Origin: an uncultured Spirochaetales bacterium
GTDB lineage: Bacteria > Spirochaetota > Spirochaetia > Sphaerochaetales > Sphaerochaetaceae
DNA: 64,000 bases
Assembly (NCBI GenBank): GCA_949289305.1
Contig: CASENB010000016.1
Coordinates: 1 to 64,000, forward strand
Direction: 5' to 3'
The notes under the pieces are model-generated. The model searched no databases and was not told the origin of the DNA. It saw nothing but the letters and a program-made list of their open reading frames with translations. This document shows, piece after piece, positions 1 to 7,671 of this stretch (the stretch's first letter is position 1; each line of letters opens with the position of its first letter). The position numbers and the translations under genes are program-made.

Positions 1-141
1 AATCGTTACATGGTACGCTATACGATACTTCCCTGTTTTCTGCGTGAAAAGAATCAGACTAATTGAGAGTACTACCAGAAATGCAGCAACTGCAGCTGTT
101 TGCCACATTTCCATGGTAATACTTATCAATACAGTGAATAA

Positions 142-552
142 TACGTCGAAGAACGCATCTACGACAACAAGATGCATCCGGTAGTATTCCTCTCCTACGA
201 TATGGACACCGCAGGAGAGAAAGGGATGACGGTGCTTGCATCCGACCTGGCTAAAATCCCGGGGTTGACGGTATTCAAATATCCGGTTTCAGGATGCCAT
301 CATGACTTCAACGATTACCTGACATCCGATAGGCGTAATGCGGAGAACCGCATAAGGCTTGCGAAAGGTCTGGCCTTGGGACTGAAGAACCACTTGATCG
401 ATGAGGACGCCGTAAGGTCCTGCATTGATGAGCTTGGACGTCATGATGCATCTGGAGACGGAGGAACATATTGCGAAAAGGCTTTGCGACGCCTGAAGAG
501 GCTGTGGGCCGGCCCTGAATGGGACCATTCGGAAGCCGGCGGGCCGGAGTGA
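142..552 (+). pseudogene. TOPRIM-domain (primase/DUF3991-type) mobile-element gene, 5'-truncated remnant
   Basis: The frame is open from 142 (after a TAA at 139) with the first ATG at 172. It encodes a TOPRIM-like core: SYDMDTAGEKG matches the acidic DxDxAG turn and HDFNDYLT the KDxNDxL motif common at the end of TOPRIM domains in plasmid and integrative-element primase/relaxase-associated proteins. The N-terminal catalytic part is missing and the upstream frame carries stops at 64 and 139, so it is probably a broken gene rather than a full protein. The stretch is visibly GC-richer than the rest of the window and ends next to a split tRNA-Leu, which fits the end of an integrated element. Family assignment is inferred from motifs only. 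Confidence 0.5.
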
Positions 553-661
553 GTATCAAGGGTCAGATGCAGGCCGGCCTCATAATCATGAAGGAGGTCG
601 CATCAAAATCGGCTCACTCAAATCATATTTCCTTCAATTTCCATGTAATTCTAAAAATTTG

Positions 662-688
662 TTGACATTTCCACAAAATAGATATAAT
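662..688 (+). promoter_or_regulatory. Near-consensus promoter facing the tRNA-Leu fragment
   Basis: TTGACA at 662-667 and TATAAT at 683-688 are perfect hexamers but are only 15 bp apart, shorter than the usual 17. Transcription would run through the tRNA-Leu 3' half and stop at the terminator ending at 847, giving an RNA of about 150 nt. No ORF lies between. Confidence 0.45.
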
Positions 689-745
689 AAAAGGAATTGA
701 ATCAGGTATATATTTCCTTATAATTCCTTGTATTTCCAAGAAATA

Positions 746-802
746 CTAGCTTGAGGTGCTAGTGCTTGAAAGGGCTTGGAGATTCGAGTTCTCTCGGCCG
801 CA
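746..802 (+). other. 3' half of tRNA-Leu(GAG): attachment-site junction of an integrated element
   Basis: Anticodon stem CTAGC (746-750) and GCTAG (758-762) enclose loop TTGAGGT with anticodon GAG. A long class II variable arm follows (763-777), then a T-arm GGAGA/TTCGAGT/TCTCT (778-794), acceptor strand CGGCCGC (795-801) and discriminator A (802). No D-arm or 5' acceptor strand (expected GCGGCCG) is present upstream; the sequence left of the anticodon stem is AT-rich and unrelated. The intact terminator follows immediately, so the chromosome lies to the right and the element to the left. This is the normal product of a tyrosine integrase recombining within a tRNA gene. CCA is not encoded, as for the other tRNAs here. 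Confidence 0.75.
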
Positions 803-809
803 GTTTAGA

Positions 810-847
810 TTCCTTTTGCTACTAAGATAGCAAGAGGAATTTTTTTT
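810..847 (+). terminator. Rho-independent terminator of the tRNA-Leu locus
   Basis: A 12-bp stem (810-821 with 828-839, one G-U pair) with a 6-nt loop is followed by eight T residues (840-847). It sits seven bases after the tRNA discriminator base. The stretch 848-978 is AT-rich and holds nothing I can identify. Confidence 0.85.
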
Positions 848-978
848 CAAATTTTATGCTAAAGTTTTAACTTTAATTATTCAGTCGAATATATATAGTT
901 TATAATATTAGTGAAGAAAATTATTGTTCCGAATACAGAATATAAAACATAATTTTATATTTAAATTCTGATATAAAT

Positions 979-1003
979 ATAGGACGGTGCAAGACCGTCC
1001 TAT
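979..1003 (-). terminator. Hairpin downstream of the 5'-nucleotidase gene
   Basis: A perfect 10-bp inverted repeat ATAGGACGGT/ACCGTCCTAT with a 5-nt loop lies 16 bp after the stop codon of the minus-strand gene. The following minus-strand sequence is AT-rich but has no long T run, so it may be an mRNA 3'-end stabiliser as much as a terminator. Confidence 0.6.
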
Positions 1004-1018
1004 GTGTTGGTTGATTAA

Positions 1019-2839
1019 TTAATAAATAATCTGCCAAGAACTGTCGTAGCCATGCGATACGCTATCGTTTGGCGTTACAGTTTTCATTGCGGCAACGTAC
1101 TCTCCGATTTGGGTTGGAACAGGCGCTCTGTCAGATCCAAGGTATTCGCTTGCAGACCAGAATGCATCGCCCTCGCTTAAACCTGTAGCTTCAAAGAAAC
1201 CGTATCCGCCGCTTAATCGGTAAGAATTTACTGCAACTCTGATTGAATCGATGTTTCTAATATCCTCTCCGTTAATTGTTGCTGATACGACTCTCTGGCC
1301 TTTTTCTTTTGTTGCATCGAAAGTGTAGTCAACGCCGTAGAACGTATCTACGCCGTAAATTGAAGAGCCTTCAAATCCAAGAACTCCGCCTGTAACGGTC
1401 AGCATGTCTGCTACTGTGCTCATCCATGCGTAGAGCTGCTCTCCTGTCATTTCAATTGCGCAGAGCAGGTTGTTTGAATATCTGTAAAGCAGAGATAGTT
1501 CAAGGGTAGAAATCGTGTCTCCGTCATGCGGTGTAAATGTTATTGCGCCAGTGTCTCTGTCATATCCGAATACTGCAGAACAGATTGAAACCGTCGCGCC
1601 TTCTATTCCTTCGCTCTCATAGCTCTGCCATGTTGACCAGATCTGCGCCTTATGGATGAAGTCCATGAGCTTTGTCTGCGTAAGAACGAGATCGTCATTG
1701 CTCTTGCCTTCTGTCTCAGCTACATAGTCGTTCCATCCTCCTGAGAAAGTTCCAAGAGGGGAGGACGCCCATTCATATGCGTCCGTATACCATCTTTCAA
1801 CTTTTGCAGAAAGATCGGCATCATCCTGATATTCAGAGAGAGGAAGGAGACTTGATGATACGCTGTAGTCGGTGAGCGTTCCATCTTCAAATGTTAAAGT
1901 GAACACGCTCTTTGTCAAATTATCTCCGCCGCCATTAACAAGGTCGATAGCTTTTCCTTCTTTGTTTTCTACTGTTGCAATGTTGGCCGTATGATCGTGT
2001 CCGTAGATTATAAGGTCTGCTCCGCTTGAGTTCATTGCTCCTGTTAGAGCCTGTCCTTCAAGAAGGAAAGATCCTGAGATGCCATCATCCGTTCCCATGC
2101 CTGAGTGAGCGGCAACGATAATAATGTCAGGATTTTCCGTCTCTTTTACAATGGCAGTCCATTTGTTGATTTCATTTTCAAGCAGTCCGTCAGGATTATC
2201 TAAGCTTGAGAAACTCAGGTTAGGGTAGTTAGTTTCTAGGTCCCATGTATGGTTTGCTGCATTAGATAGTCCTATAATTGCAACCTTTACGCTTAGTCCG
2301 TCGTCAAATTCGATCGTCTTAACAGTATACGGCTTATAGAAGGATTCTCCCGCACTCTTCTTGTTGCCAAATACGTCAACTCCATCCTCTTTGAGCGTGA
2401 TATTTGCACTAATTACGTCAAGGCCTGCATCTTCTGCATAAAGAACCTGCTTGTCTCTCATTGATGGAAGGAAGTTGAACTCATGGTTTCCCATTACCCA
2501 TGCATCGTAACCAATGGCGATAAGCTCTTCCACCATCGGATTAAGTTCGTCAGTCCTATAGTTGATTGCATATTGCGCGCTTAGATTTCCCTGAATCGTA
2601 TCTCCATTGTCGATTAATACGATATCATCGCCAAATTCATCTCTTACGCTCTCTACAGCAGAAGAGACTCTGAGCATTGAATTAGGAACTTCAGCTCCTG
2701 TTGCAACGTCTTTAGCCGTAGCTCTTCCGTGCATGTCCGTTGTAGAGAGTACGGCGAACTCATGTGTCACCGCATCAGCAAAAACTGCAGGAACAGCAAA
2801 AAGAACAATAGCTAAAATTAGAATTGTTTTCTTGAGCAT
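1019..2839 (-). CDS. Secreted 5'-nucleotidase / 2',3'-cyclic phosphodiesterase (UshA family)
   Basis: 606 residues. An export signal (residues 1-21, ending AVFADA) precedes a calcineurin-like metallophosphatase domain with the family's metal ligands: TTDMHGR (33-39), DNGDT (77-81), GNHEF (117-121), AAHSGMG and GHDHTAN further on. A C-terminal 5'-nucleotidase domain (about 350-590) supplies the substrate pocket. Members hydrolyse extracellular nucleotides in the periplasm so that nucleosides can be taken up. It appears monocistronic. SD GGAGG lies upstream of the ATG (AAGGAGGAGC in the minus strand near 2850-2860). Exact substrate is not deducible. Confidence 0.9.
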   Translation of the reverse strand: MLKKTILILAIVLFAVPAVFADAVTHEFAVLSTTDMHGRATAKDVATGAEVPNSMLRVSSAVESVRDEFGDDIVLIDNGDTIQGNLSAQYAINYRTDELNPMVEELIAIGYDAWVMGNHEFNFLPSMRDKQVLYAEDAGLDVISANITLKEDGVDVFGNKKSAGESFYKPYTVKTIEFDDGLSVKVAIIGLSNAANHTWDLETNYPNLSFSSLDNPDGLLENEINKWTAIVKETENPDIIIVAAHSGMGTDDGISGSFLLEGQALTGAMNSSGADLIIYGHDHTANIATVENKEGKAIDLVNGGGDNLTKSVFTLTFEDGTLTDYSVSSSLLPLSEYQDDADLSAKVERWYTDAYEWASSPLGTFSGGWNDYVAETEGKSNDDLVLTQTKLMDFIHKAQIWSTWQSYESEGIEGATVSICSAVFGYDRDTGAITFTPHDGDTISTLELSLLYRYSNNLLCAIEMTGEQLYAWMSTVADMLTVTGGVLGFEGSSIYGVDTFYGVDYTFDATKEKGQRVVSATINGEDIRNIDSIRVAVNSYRLSGGYGFFEATGLSEGDAFWSASEYLGSDRAPVPTQIGEYVAAMKTVTPNDSVSHGYDSSWQIIY

Positions 2840-3033
2840 TTTTTTTCATAGCTCCTCCTTATAAAGATAATATATTGTAACACGTTAAATGAATAATTTG
2901 AAAAATGTAAAATAATTGTTAAATAAAATTACAATTAAATTATTTAAATATAAGTAATTAAATAAAAAGTAAAATATTTTAAAAAGAGTGTTTAATGCAA
3001 AAATAAAAAGGGAATAATATGAAATAAAAAAGA

Positions 3034-3053
3034 TTTTGCAATCGATTGTGAAA
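3034..3053. promoter_or_regulatory. LacI-type operator, upstream copy
   Basis: TTTTGCAATCGATTGTGAAA: the left half matches the perfect palindrome at 3102-3121 exactly and the right half differs in two bases. It lies just upstream of the -35 box, 68 bp centre to centre from its partner. Confidence 0.7.
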
Positions 3054-3059
3054 AAATTC

Positions 3060-3088
3060 TTGACATAACGAAAAAAGAGGTTGATTAT
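3060..3088 (+). promoter_or_regulatory. Promoter of the YhcH-cyclase-KPR operon
   Basis: TTGACA (3060-3065) and GATTAT (3083-3088) are 17 bp apart. The promoter lies between the two operator copies, the classic layout for DNA looping and repression by a LacI-family protein. Confidence 0.6.
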
Positions 3089-3101
3089 ATTGATATGAGG
3101 A

Positions 3102-3121
3102 TTTTGCAATCGATTGCAAAA
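3102..3121. promoter_or_regulatory. LacI-type operator, perfect 20-bp palindrome
   Basis: TTTTGCAATCGATTGCAAAA is a perfect palindrome with the central CG step usual for LacI/GalR-family operators. It sits between the promoter and the ATG at 3132, so a bound repressor would block transcription. The cognate regulator is not adjacent; the LacI protein at 42991 has a different operator. Confidence 0.75.
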
Positions 3122-3131
3122 AGAAAAGAAA

Positions 3132-3599
3132 ATGATTCTAGGAAGACTTGATTCAATATTAGACATTACGATGCTTCCGTCCGCTTTATATAAAGGACTG
3201 AAGTATTTAAAAGAGACAGATTTCTCAGCACTGAAAGACGGGGAATATGAAATTGAAGGCAGAGATATTTATGCGAAGGTATTTTCTGCAGAAAGCAAGG
3301 AACTAAAGGATGCAAACGCCGAATACCACGAGCAATATATAGATATTCAGTACTGGTTAAGCGGATGCGAGCTCATGGGGTGGAAGGCAAAAGAATGCAA
3401 GGATTATAAGCTTAAGCACTCTGATGACGATCTCTTTTTAGTAGATGAAGAGCTTATAGGAGAAAAGTTCATAGAGGCAGTAGTCGGAGACTTTATGATT
3501 CTTTTTCCATCAGACATACACAGGCCACAAGTAAAGCTTGACAATATGATAAAATATAGAAAAGTCGTAATTAAAGTTAATAAGGATTTGATTAATTAG
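3132..3599 (+). CDS. YhcH/YjgK/YiaL (DUF386) family protein
   Basis: 155 residues from the ATG at 3132 (MILGRLDSI); an upstream in-frame TTG at 3114 lies inside the operator and is unlikely. The conserved family core is visible: EYHEQYIDIQYWLSG with the paired His residues and DFMILFPSDIHRPQ, the cupin-like metal site. Members are linked to sugar-acid or sialic-acid catabolism and to opening or isomerising sugars, but the reaction is usually unproved. First gene of a three-gene operon under twin LacI-type operators; the next gene follows after 9 bp. Confidence 0.85.
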   Translation: MILGRLDSILDITMLPSALYKGLKYLKETDFSALKDGEYEIEGRDIYAKVFSAESKELKDANAEYHEQYIDIQYWLSGCELMGWKAKECKDYKLKHSDDDLFLVDEELIGEKFIEAVVGDFMILFPSDIHRPQVKLDNMIKYRKVVIKVNKDLIN

Positions 3600-3608
3600 G
3601 AGGAAAGA

Positions 3609-4298
3609 ATGAAAGAAGTCGTATATGAGATGAACGGACTTAGAATTGTCGATTTGACGAAGACGTTGAACCCTAAAACAGAAACTAGAAGGTGCCATTT
3701 GTATCGTTTTAACACAGGAGGGCCAATTCCTGATTTCCATACGATTATGGATTTGACAAGCCATCTTGGAACACATTGCGAGTGTCCGTATCATCATGAT
3801 GACAACTGGCCTAGCGTCGCAGAGCTTCCGCTTACAACATTCATGGGAAGAGCTATCTACGTGAATATCGAGGCGGGGGAGAGGGATTACATTACTCCAG
3901 AGCTTCTAGATAAGTACTGTGCGCCTAATATGAAAGACGGTACGATTGTAATACTTGACAGCAAATATAAGATTGCGCCGTTTACAGAAAAGTCAAACAC
4001 AGCAGAAGATAAGAGGCTTAGAGTCAATGGCGAGACTGCTAAGTGGTTCTTAGACCATAAGGCTAAGTGCGTTGCATTCGGAGACGGAGTATCTATTGAG
4101 AGCAGTAATGAAGATGTAAAGCCTTTCCATGACATACTGCTAAAGGAGAACATCGTATTCTTAGAGGTTTTAAAGAACTTGGATGAACTTAAAAAAGACG
4201 TATTCTTTATGAGTTACGCACCACTTCCGATAATCGGATTGGATTCATGCCCAGTAAGGTGCTATGCGATTGAAGGGCTAAGCGAGTTTTCAAATTGA
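3609..4298 (+). CDS. Cyclase family protein (kynurenine formamidase-like metal hydrolase)
   Basis: 229 residues, preceded by a strong SD (AGGAGG). The signature HLGTHCECPYHH (about residues 52-63) corresponds to the HxGTHxDxPxH metal-binding motif of the cyclase/KynB family (PF04199), with Glu in place of the usual Asp. The N-terminal IVDLTKTLNP strand is also typical. Family members hydrolyse amide or lactone-like bonds; here the neighbours (YhcH-like, ketopantoate reductase-like) suggest a sugar-acid or hydroxy-acid pathway rather than tryptophan breakdown. The stop codon overlaps the next gene's start. Confidence 0.8.
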   Translation: MKEVVYEMNGLRIVDLTKTLNPKTETRRCHLYRFNTGGPIPDFHTIMDLTSHLGTHCECPYHHDDNWPSVAELPLTTFMGRAIYVNIEAGERDYITPELLDKYCAPNMKDGTIVILDSKYKIAPFTEKSNTAEDKRLRVNGETAKWFLDHKAKCVAFGDGVSIESSNEDVKPFHDILLKENIVFLEVLKNLDELKKDVFFMSYAPLPIIGLDSCPVRCYAIEGLSEFSN

Positions 4299-5206
4299 TT
4301 AATATCTTGGTAATAGGAGCTGGAGCCATGGGGTCTATCTATGGCTCCAAGCTGTCAGAGAACGCAAACGTAACGCTTTTGGACGTAAATGAGAATCTTG
4401 TAAAGAAGATAAGCAGCGATGGCATTACTTTAGAAGAATCGTCTGTAAGAAAGAATTACAAGATCAGTGCCGTAACAAGTGCAAAGGATGTAAAGAGCGT
4501 AGATTTGATAATCCTTTTCACAAAAGCCCTTTATTCTGTTTCTGCATTAGACAGCGTAAGACATCTCATTAACGATGATACTTATCTAATGACGCTTCAA
4601 AACGGAGCAGGACACGAAGATGTATTATCGTCTTATCAAAAAAGAGATCATATAATAATTGGCACGAGCGAGGATAATGGCGCGATTATTGAGCCTTCTG
4701 TTATAAGACATGGAGGAAAAGGAATTACCAATATCGGCTTATTAACAGGAGAGAATGAGAAAATACTCTTTTTAAAGGAGATTTTTGATAAATCAGGCTT
4801 TGATCTAAGATTTTACGAGAATATAAATAAGATTATATGGGATAAGCTTATGACGAACGTGTCGCTTTCCGCTTTAAGCGCAGTTCTTCAATGCGATATG
4901 TCCTACATAGCAGAAAACGATAATGCGTTTTCAGTTTGCAAGACGCTTTTAAAAGAAGCCGTTGAAGTTGCTAACGCTATGGGACTTGGTTTTTCTCTTG
5001 AATACTATATTGAGAAAATAAGAAGCACATCCATTTCAAACAGGGGAGGATATACTTCCATAATGATGGATGTCAAAAACCATAGAGCGACTGAAGTGGA
5101 TTACATTACCGGAGCTGTTTTGAAAAAAGCGAAAGAATTCGACATAAGCGTTCCGACGCATGAGGCTGTTTTGAATATTATTCATGCCCTTGAAAAAAAG
5201 AATTAA
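4295..5206 (+). CDS. Ketopantoate reductase / ApbA-PanE family NADP-dependent 2-oxoacid reductase
   Basis: 303 residues, starting at a TTG (4295) that overlaps the preceding TGA (TTGA), so translation is probably coupled. The N-terminal Rossmann motif INILVIGAGAMGSIYGSKL binds NADP(H); the C-terminal helical domain contains NKIIWDKLMTNVSLSALSAVL, the conserved Lys-Asn substrate region of the family. True PanE makes pantoate for CoA synthesis, but placement in an operator-controlled catabolic-looking operon makes a related 2-oxo-acid reductase at least as likely. Last gene; a long terminator hairpin follows. Confidence 0.8.
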   Translation: MINILVIGAGAMGSIYGSKLSENANVTLLDVNENLVKKISSDGITLEESSVRKNYKISAVTSAKDVKSVDLIILFTKALYSVSALDSVRHLINDDTYLMTLQNGAGHEDVLSSYQKRDHIIIGTSEDNGAIIEPSVIRHGGKGITNIGLLTGENEKILFLKEIFDKSGFDLRFYENINKIIWDKLMTNVSLSALSAVLQCDMSYIAENDNAFSVCKTLLKEAVEVANAMGLGFSLEYYIEKIRSTSISNRGGYTSIMMDVKNHRATEVDYITGAVLKKAKEFDISVPTHEAVLNIIHALEKKN

Positions 5207-5225
5207 ATAATTAACAGAATTAAAG

Positions 5226-5265
5226 ACTTCTTAATGTTAAACTTATAACATAAGAAGTTTTTTTT
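5226..5265 (+). terminator. Terminator of the YhcH-cyclase-KPR operon
   Basis: ACTTCTTA (5226-5233) pairs with TAAGAAGT (5251-5258), extended inward by TGTTA/TAACA, followed by eight T residues. Confidence 0.85.
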
Positions 5266-5320
5266 ATAAAAAATCAACTTTTCAAATATTTGAGAAAAAG
5301 AATTTGCATTGCAAATGCAA

Positions 5321-5348
5321 TAAAAAATCCTTACCCCATGGGGTAAGG
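5321..5348 (-). terminator. Terminator of the tRNA-Met gene
   Basis: A perfect 20-bp palindrome CCTTACCCCATGGGGTAAGG (5329-5348) lies four bases after the tRNA and is followed on the minus strand by a T-rich run. A second small repeat, TTGCAT/ATGCAA (5304-5320), lies beyond it. Confidence 0.8.
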
Positions 5349-5352
5349 ACTA

Positions 5353-5425
5353 TAGCAAGAGAGGGACTCGGACCCCCGACCGACCGGATATGAGCCGGTT
5401 GCTCTACCAACTGAGCTATCTTGCC
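5353..5425 (-). tRNA. tRNA-Met (anticodon CAT, elongator type)
   Basis: Minus strand, 73 nt: acceptor GGCAAGA pairs with TCTTGCT (terminal G-U), D-arm AGCTCAGTTGGTAGAGC, anticodon stem ACCGG/CCGGT with loop CTCATAT (anticodon CAT), T-arm with TCCGAGT loop, discriminator A. CCA is not encoded. A CAT anticodon could also belong to a lysidine-modified Ile tRNA; the G-rich T stem resembles elongator Met, so I favour Met without certainty. It is the only gene in the 354-bp gap between the two flanking CDSs. Confidence 0.85.
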
Positions 5426-5493
5426 ATGCATAGATTGCTTGATATTTATATCTAATTTAAAAAACTTTGTAAATAGGTTTTCATATATTTTAA

Positions 5494-5540
5494 TAAAACT
5501 GGGCTATGTTTTTGAGATTTAACCTCGTTTCGCATAGCCC
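5494..5540 (-). terminator. Terminator of the GntP-family permease gene
   Basis: GGGCTATG (5501-5508) pairs with CATAGCCC (5533-5540); on the minus strand the hairpin is followed by AGTTTTATTA. Confidence 0.75.
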
Positions 5541-5560
5541 ATTGAAAATCTAAATTAAGA

Positions 5561-6934
5561 TTAGATGAGAATCAAAGTCAGAATGAACGTGAATATGATT
5601 CCAACGACTCCCATAATTCCCGTTATTGCAGACTGGGTCTTATAACCGTCTTCCATCTTGATCTTTCCAAAGTTTGTAACAACCCAGAAGTACGAGTCGT
5701 TTGCGTGTGATACTGTCATTGCTCCTGCTGCGATTGCCATAACTGTCAAAACGCCTGCAAGTGGAGTATTTAGTCCAAGAAGATTCATCATGGAACCTGG
5801 GTCTGCAATGCTTCCCATGATACCTGCTGTCGTAGTAAGCGCAACAGTGGAAGATCCCTGAGCGGTCTTTAATATCGCAGATACGATGAATGGGAAGAAT
5901 ATGCCGATTGTCGCAAGAGTTGATGCATGCTCCTGCATATATCCTACGAATCCCGCCTCGCTGATAACGCGGCCAAGGACTCCGCCAGCAGCTGTTACGA
6001 ACAAGATAGGTCCAACAACCTTCAATGTTTCATTAGTAATATCGTAGAACTTGCTCATCGTCTTAGTCTTTATCATAAGAATGATTGCAAAGATTAGACC
6101 GATTGTAAGAGCGATAATTGGTGTTCCAATGAAATTCAATAGGATATCAACAGGTCCGCTCCAGCCTGCCATGTCGGAAATTGAACCGAGTGCCATTGCG
6201 ATGATTGGAACGATTATTGGTGCGAAAGATAAGAAACCGCTAGGAAGAGTTCCGAAACTCCTTAACAGTTCGTTGTAGCTCTCTTCGCTTGTAGCCTGCA
6301 TATCCTCTTCCGTCTTAACCTTCTTTCCTATGTAGTTTGCATAAAAATATGCGACGATGAGACAAGGAATAGATACAAGTGCGCCAATTCCGATTACAAG
6401 AAGAAGGTGCTCTCCAACGCCTAATGTGTTCGCAGCTGCGATTGGGCCTGGGGTAGGCGGAATAAATACGTGGGATGTGTAAAGTCCTGCAGAAAGACAC
6501 ATTGTCATTGCAACCGACGAATAACCTGTCTTCTTCTGTAGTGATGACCTGATCGGATCGAGAATAACGAAACCTGAATCGCAGAATACAGGAATGGAAA
6601 CGACCCAGCCCATGATTTCCATTGCAAGATCAGGGTGTTTCTTGCCAACGATCTTAACAACAACCTCAGCAAGCTTTACAGCTCCTCCTGTTTTTTCCAA
6701 AATAGATCCGATCAAAGCTCCTAATATGATAACGATTCCGATACTTGTGAACGTACCGCTGAATCCGGATCCTATCATTCCTGGAATGCTCTGAAGTGGA
6801 ATTCCGACAACGATTGCAAGAATTAAAGATACTCCCATCAATGCTAAAAACGGGTGTAGCTTCCATTTTGAAATCGATACGATGATAACGACAATTGCTA
6901 TTATTAAGGATATAATTAATCCAATTCCTGACAT
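5561..6934 (-). CDS. GntP-family gluconate/organic acid:H+ symporter
   Basis: 457 residues, almost entirely hydrophobic with about 12 predicted transmembrane segments. Family hallmarks include the N-terminal LHPFLALMGVSLILAIVVGI segment, the GSGFSGTFTSIGIVIILGALIG stretch and a DSGFVILDPI motif. GntP proteins import gluconate and related sugar acids with protons. SD (AGGAGG) lies 6 bp before the ATG. It is monocistronic between its own promoter region and terminator, and converges with the sugar-acid-like operon at 3132-5206, a plausible functional partner (inference). Confidence 0.85.
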   Translation of the reverse strand: MSGIGLIISLIIAIVVIIVSISKWKLHPFLALMGVSLILAIVVGIPLQSIPGMIGSGFSGTFTSIGIVIILGALIGSILEKTGGAVKLAEVVVKIVGKKHPDLAMEIMGWVVSIPVFCDSGFVILDPIRSSLQKKTGYSSVAMTMCLSAGLYTSHVFIPPTPGPIAAANTLGVGEHLLLVIGIGALVSIPCLIVAYFYANYIGKKVKTEEDMQATSEESYNELLRSFGTLPSGFLSFAPIIVPIIAMALGSISDMAGWSGPVDILLNFIGTPIIALTIGLIFAIILMIKTKTMSKFYDITNETLKVVGPILFVTAAGGVLGRVISEAGFVGYMQEHASTLATIGIFFPFIVSAILKTAQGSSTVALTTTAGIMGSIADPGSMMNLLGLNTPLAGVLTVMAIAAGAMTVSHANDSYFWVVTNFGKIKMEDGYKTQSAITGIMGVVGIIFTFILTLILI

Positions 6935-6973
6935 AATAGCCTCCTTTTATTGTAGTTTAACTAAATTTTATGG

Positions 6974-6985
6974 TGACTATTGTCA
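6974..6985. promoter_or_regulatory. Inverted repeat upstream of the GntP-type permease (candidate operator)
   Basis: TGACTATTGTCA is a perfect 4+4 inverted repeat around four bases, 40 bp before the start codon. A wider flanking pair TTTAACT (near 6956) / AGTTAAA (near 7012) is also visible. No regulator is adjacent, so the role is a guess. Confidence 0.35.
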
Positions 6986-7047
6986 TTAGTAAAGAAAAAT
7001 TTTTCCCACTAAGTTAAATTTTTGTTAATTACTTTTCCTTCTTTTGC

Positions 7048-7560
7048 CTATCCGATTAACCTAGAGTAAAGGCTGTCATTATTTTTAAATTTGATTTCGC
7101 TGTCGCCCTTTTTTAAAACAGAATCAATCGTGTCGTTATGATGTTTTATTCTCTCTGGAATAAGGGAGAGCGCATCATCAAATCCTACATCGAGTACAAT
7201 TGAATCTAAATCGTGCAGAATTGCATCAAATGCGTGTTCTCTCTCTATTAGGGCAAGCATGGCGGATGAGAGCGAGTAGAGAATCTCTCTGTCATATGGA
7301 TCCTCAATTCGTACGATTGTCTGCAATACAGAGTCAATCTCCCTTAAAAGATCCTTATCTCCGATCTCTCCTCTTGTATAGCTTTTCGCTTTTTCAATAG
7401 ATCCTTTTAAATCAAGGGAATCTGAAAAGCGTCCGATAACGTAGGCCATCGGTTCTTTTATGAATTCAAAGAGGAATGCCGTAAGCTGTTCATCATTCAG
7501 AGACTCGAGTCTGTCTTTAAGACTCATCAGCATTCCTTTTTTCAAACTATCTTTATCCAT
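7048..7560 (-). CDS. Uncharacterised helical protein
   Basis: 170 residues, soluble, rich in Leu, Glu and Lys and apparently all-helical (SLKDRLESLNDEQLTAFLFE at the N-terminus, many Asp-Ser-Ile/Leu repeats later). I recognise no family and no catalytic motif. There is no SD; TATCTT ends 6 nt before the ATG with TACACA 17 bp further upstream, so the mRNA may be leaderless. It is flanked by unrelated genes on the same strand. Confidence 0.65.
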   Translation of the reverse strand: MDKDSLKKGMLMSLKDRLESLNDEQLTAFLFEFIKEPMAYVIGRFSDSLDLKGSIEKAKSYTRGEIGDKDLLREIDSVLQTIVRIEDPYDREILYSLSSAMLALIEREHAFDAILHDLDSIVLDVGFDDALSLIPERIKHHNDTIDSVLKKGDSEIKFKNNDSLYSRLIG

Positions 7561-7671
7561 ACTTTAAAGATAGCCTTAAAAATAGCAATTGTGTATGTAG
7601 TTTTCTTGAACAGCCAGTTTTCTAAAGTCTAACTTCATTAGATGCTAGAAATTAAAAAAATAATAATATTT

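Noticed and set aside
1-171. Intact upstream part of the TOPRIM gene
   Set aside because: Stops at 64 and 139 in the same frame and no domain similarity in the others.
2885-3166. 93-codon minus-strand frame between the nucleotidase and the YhcH operon
   Set aside because: It is Phe/Asn/Leu-rich because of AT content, runs through both operators and the promoter, and has no SD.
7200-7400. Plus-strand frames inside minus-strand genes, such as 66 codons here
   Set aside because: Shadow frames with no SD, no family pattern and codon use mirroring the real gene.
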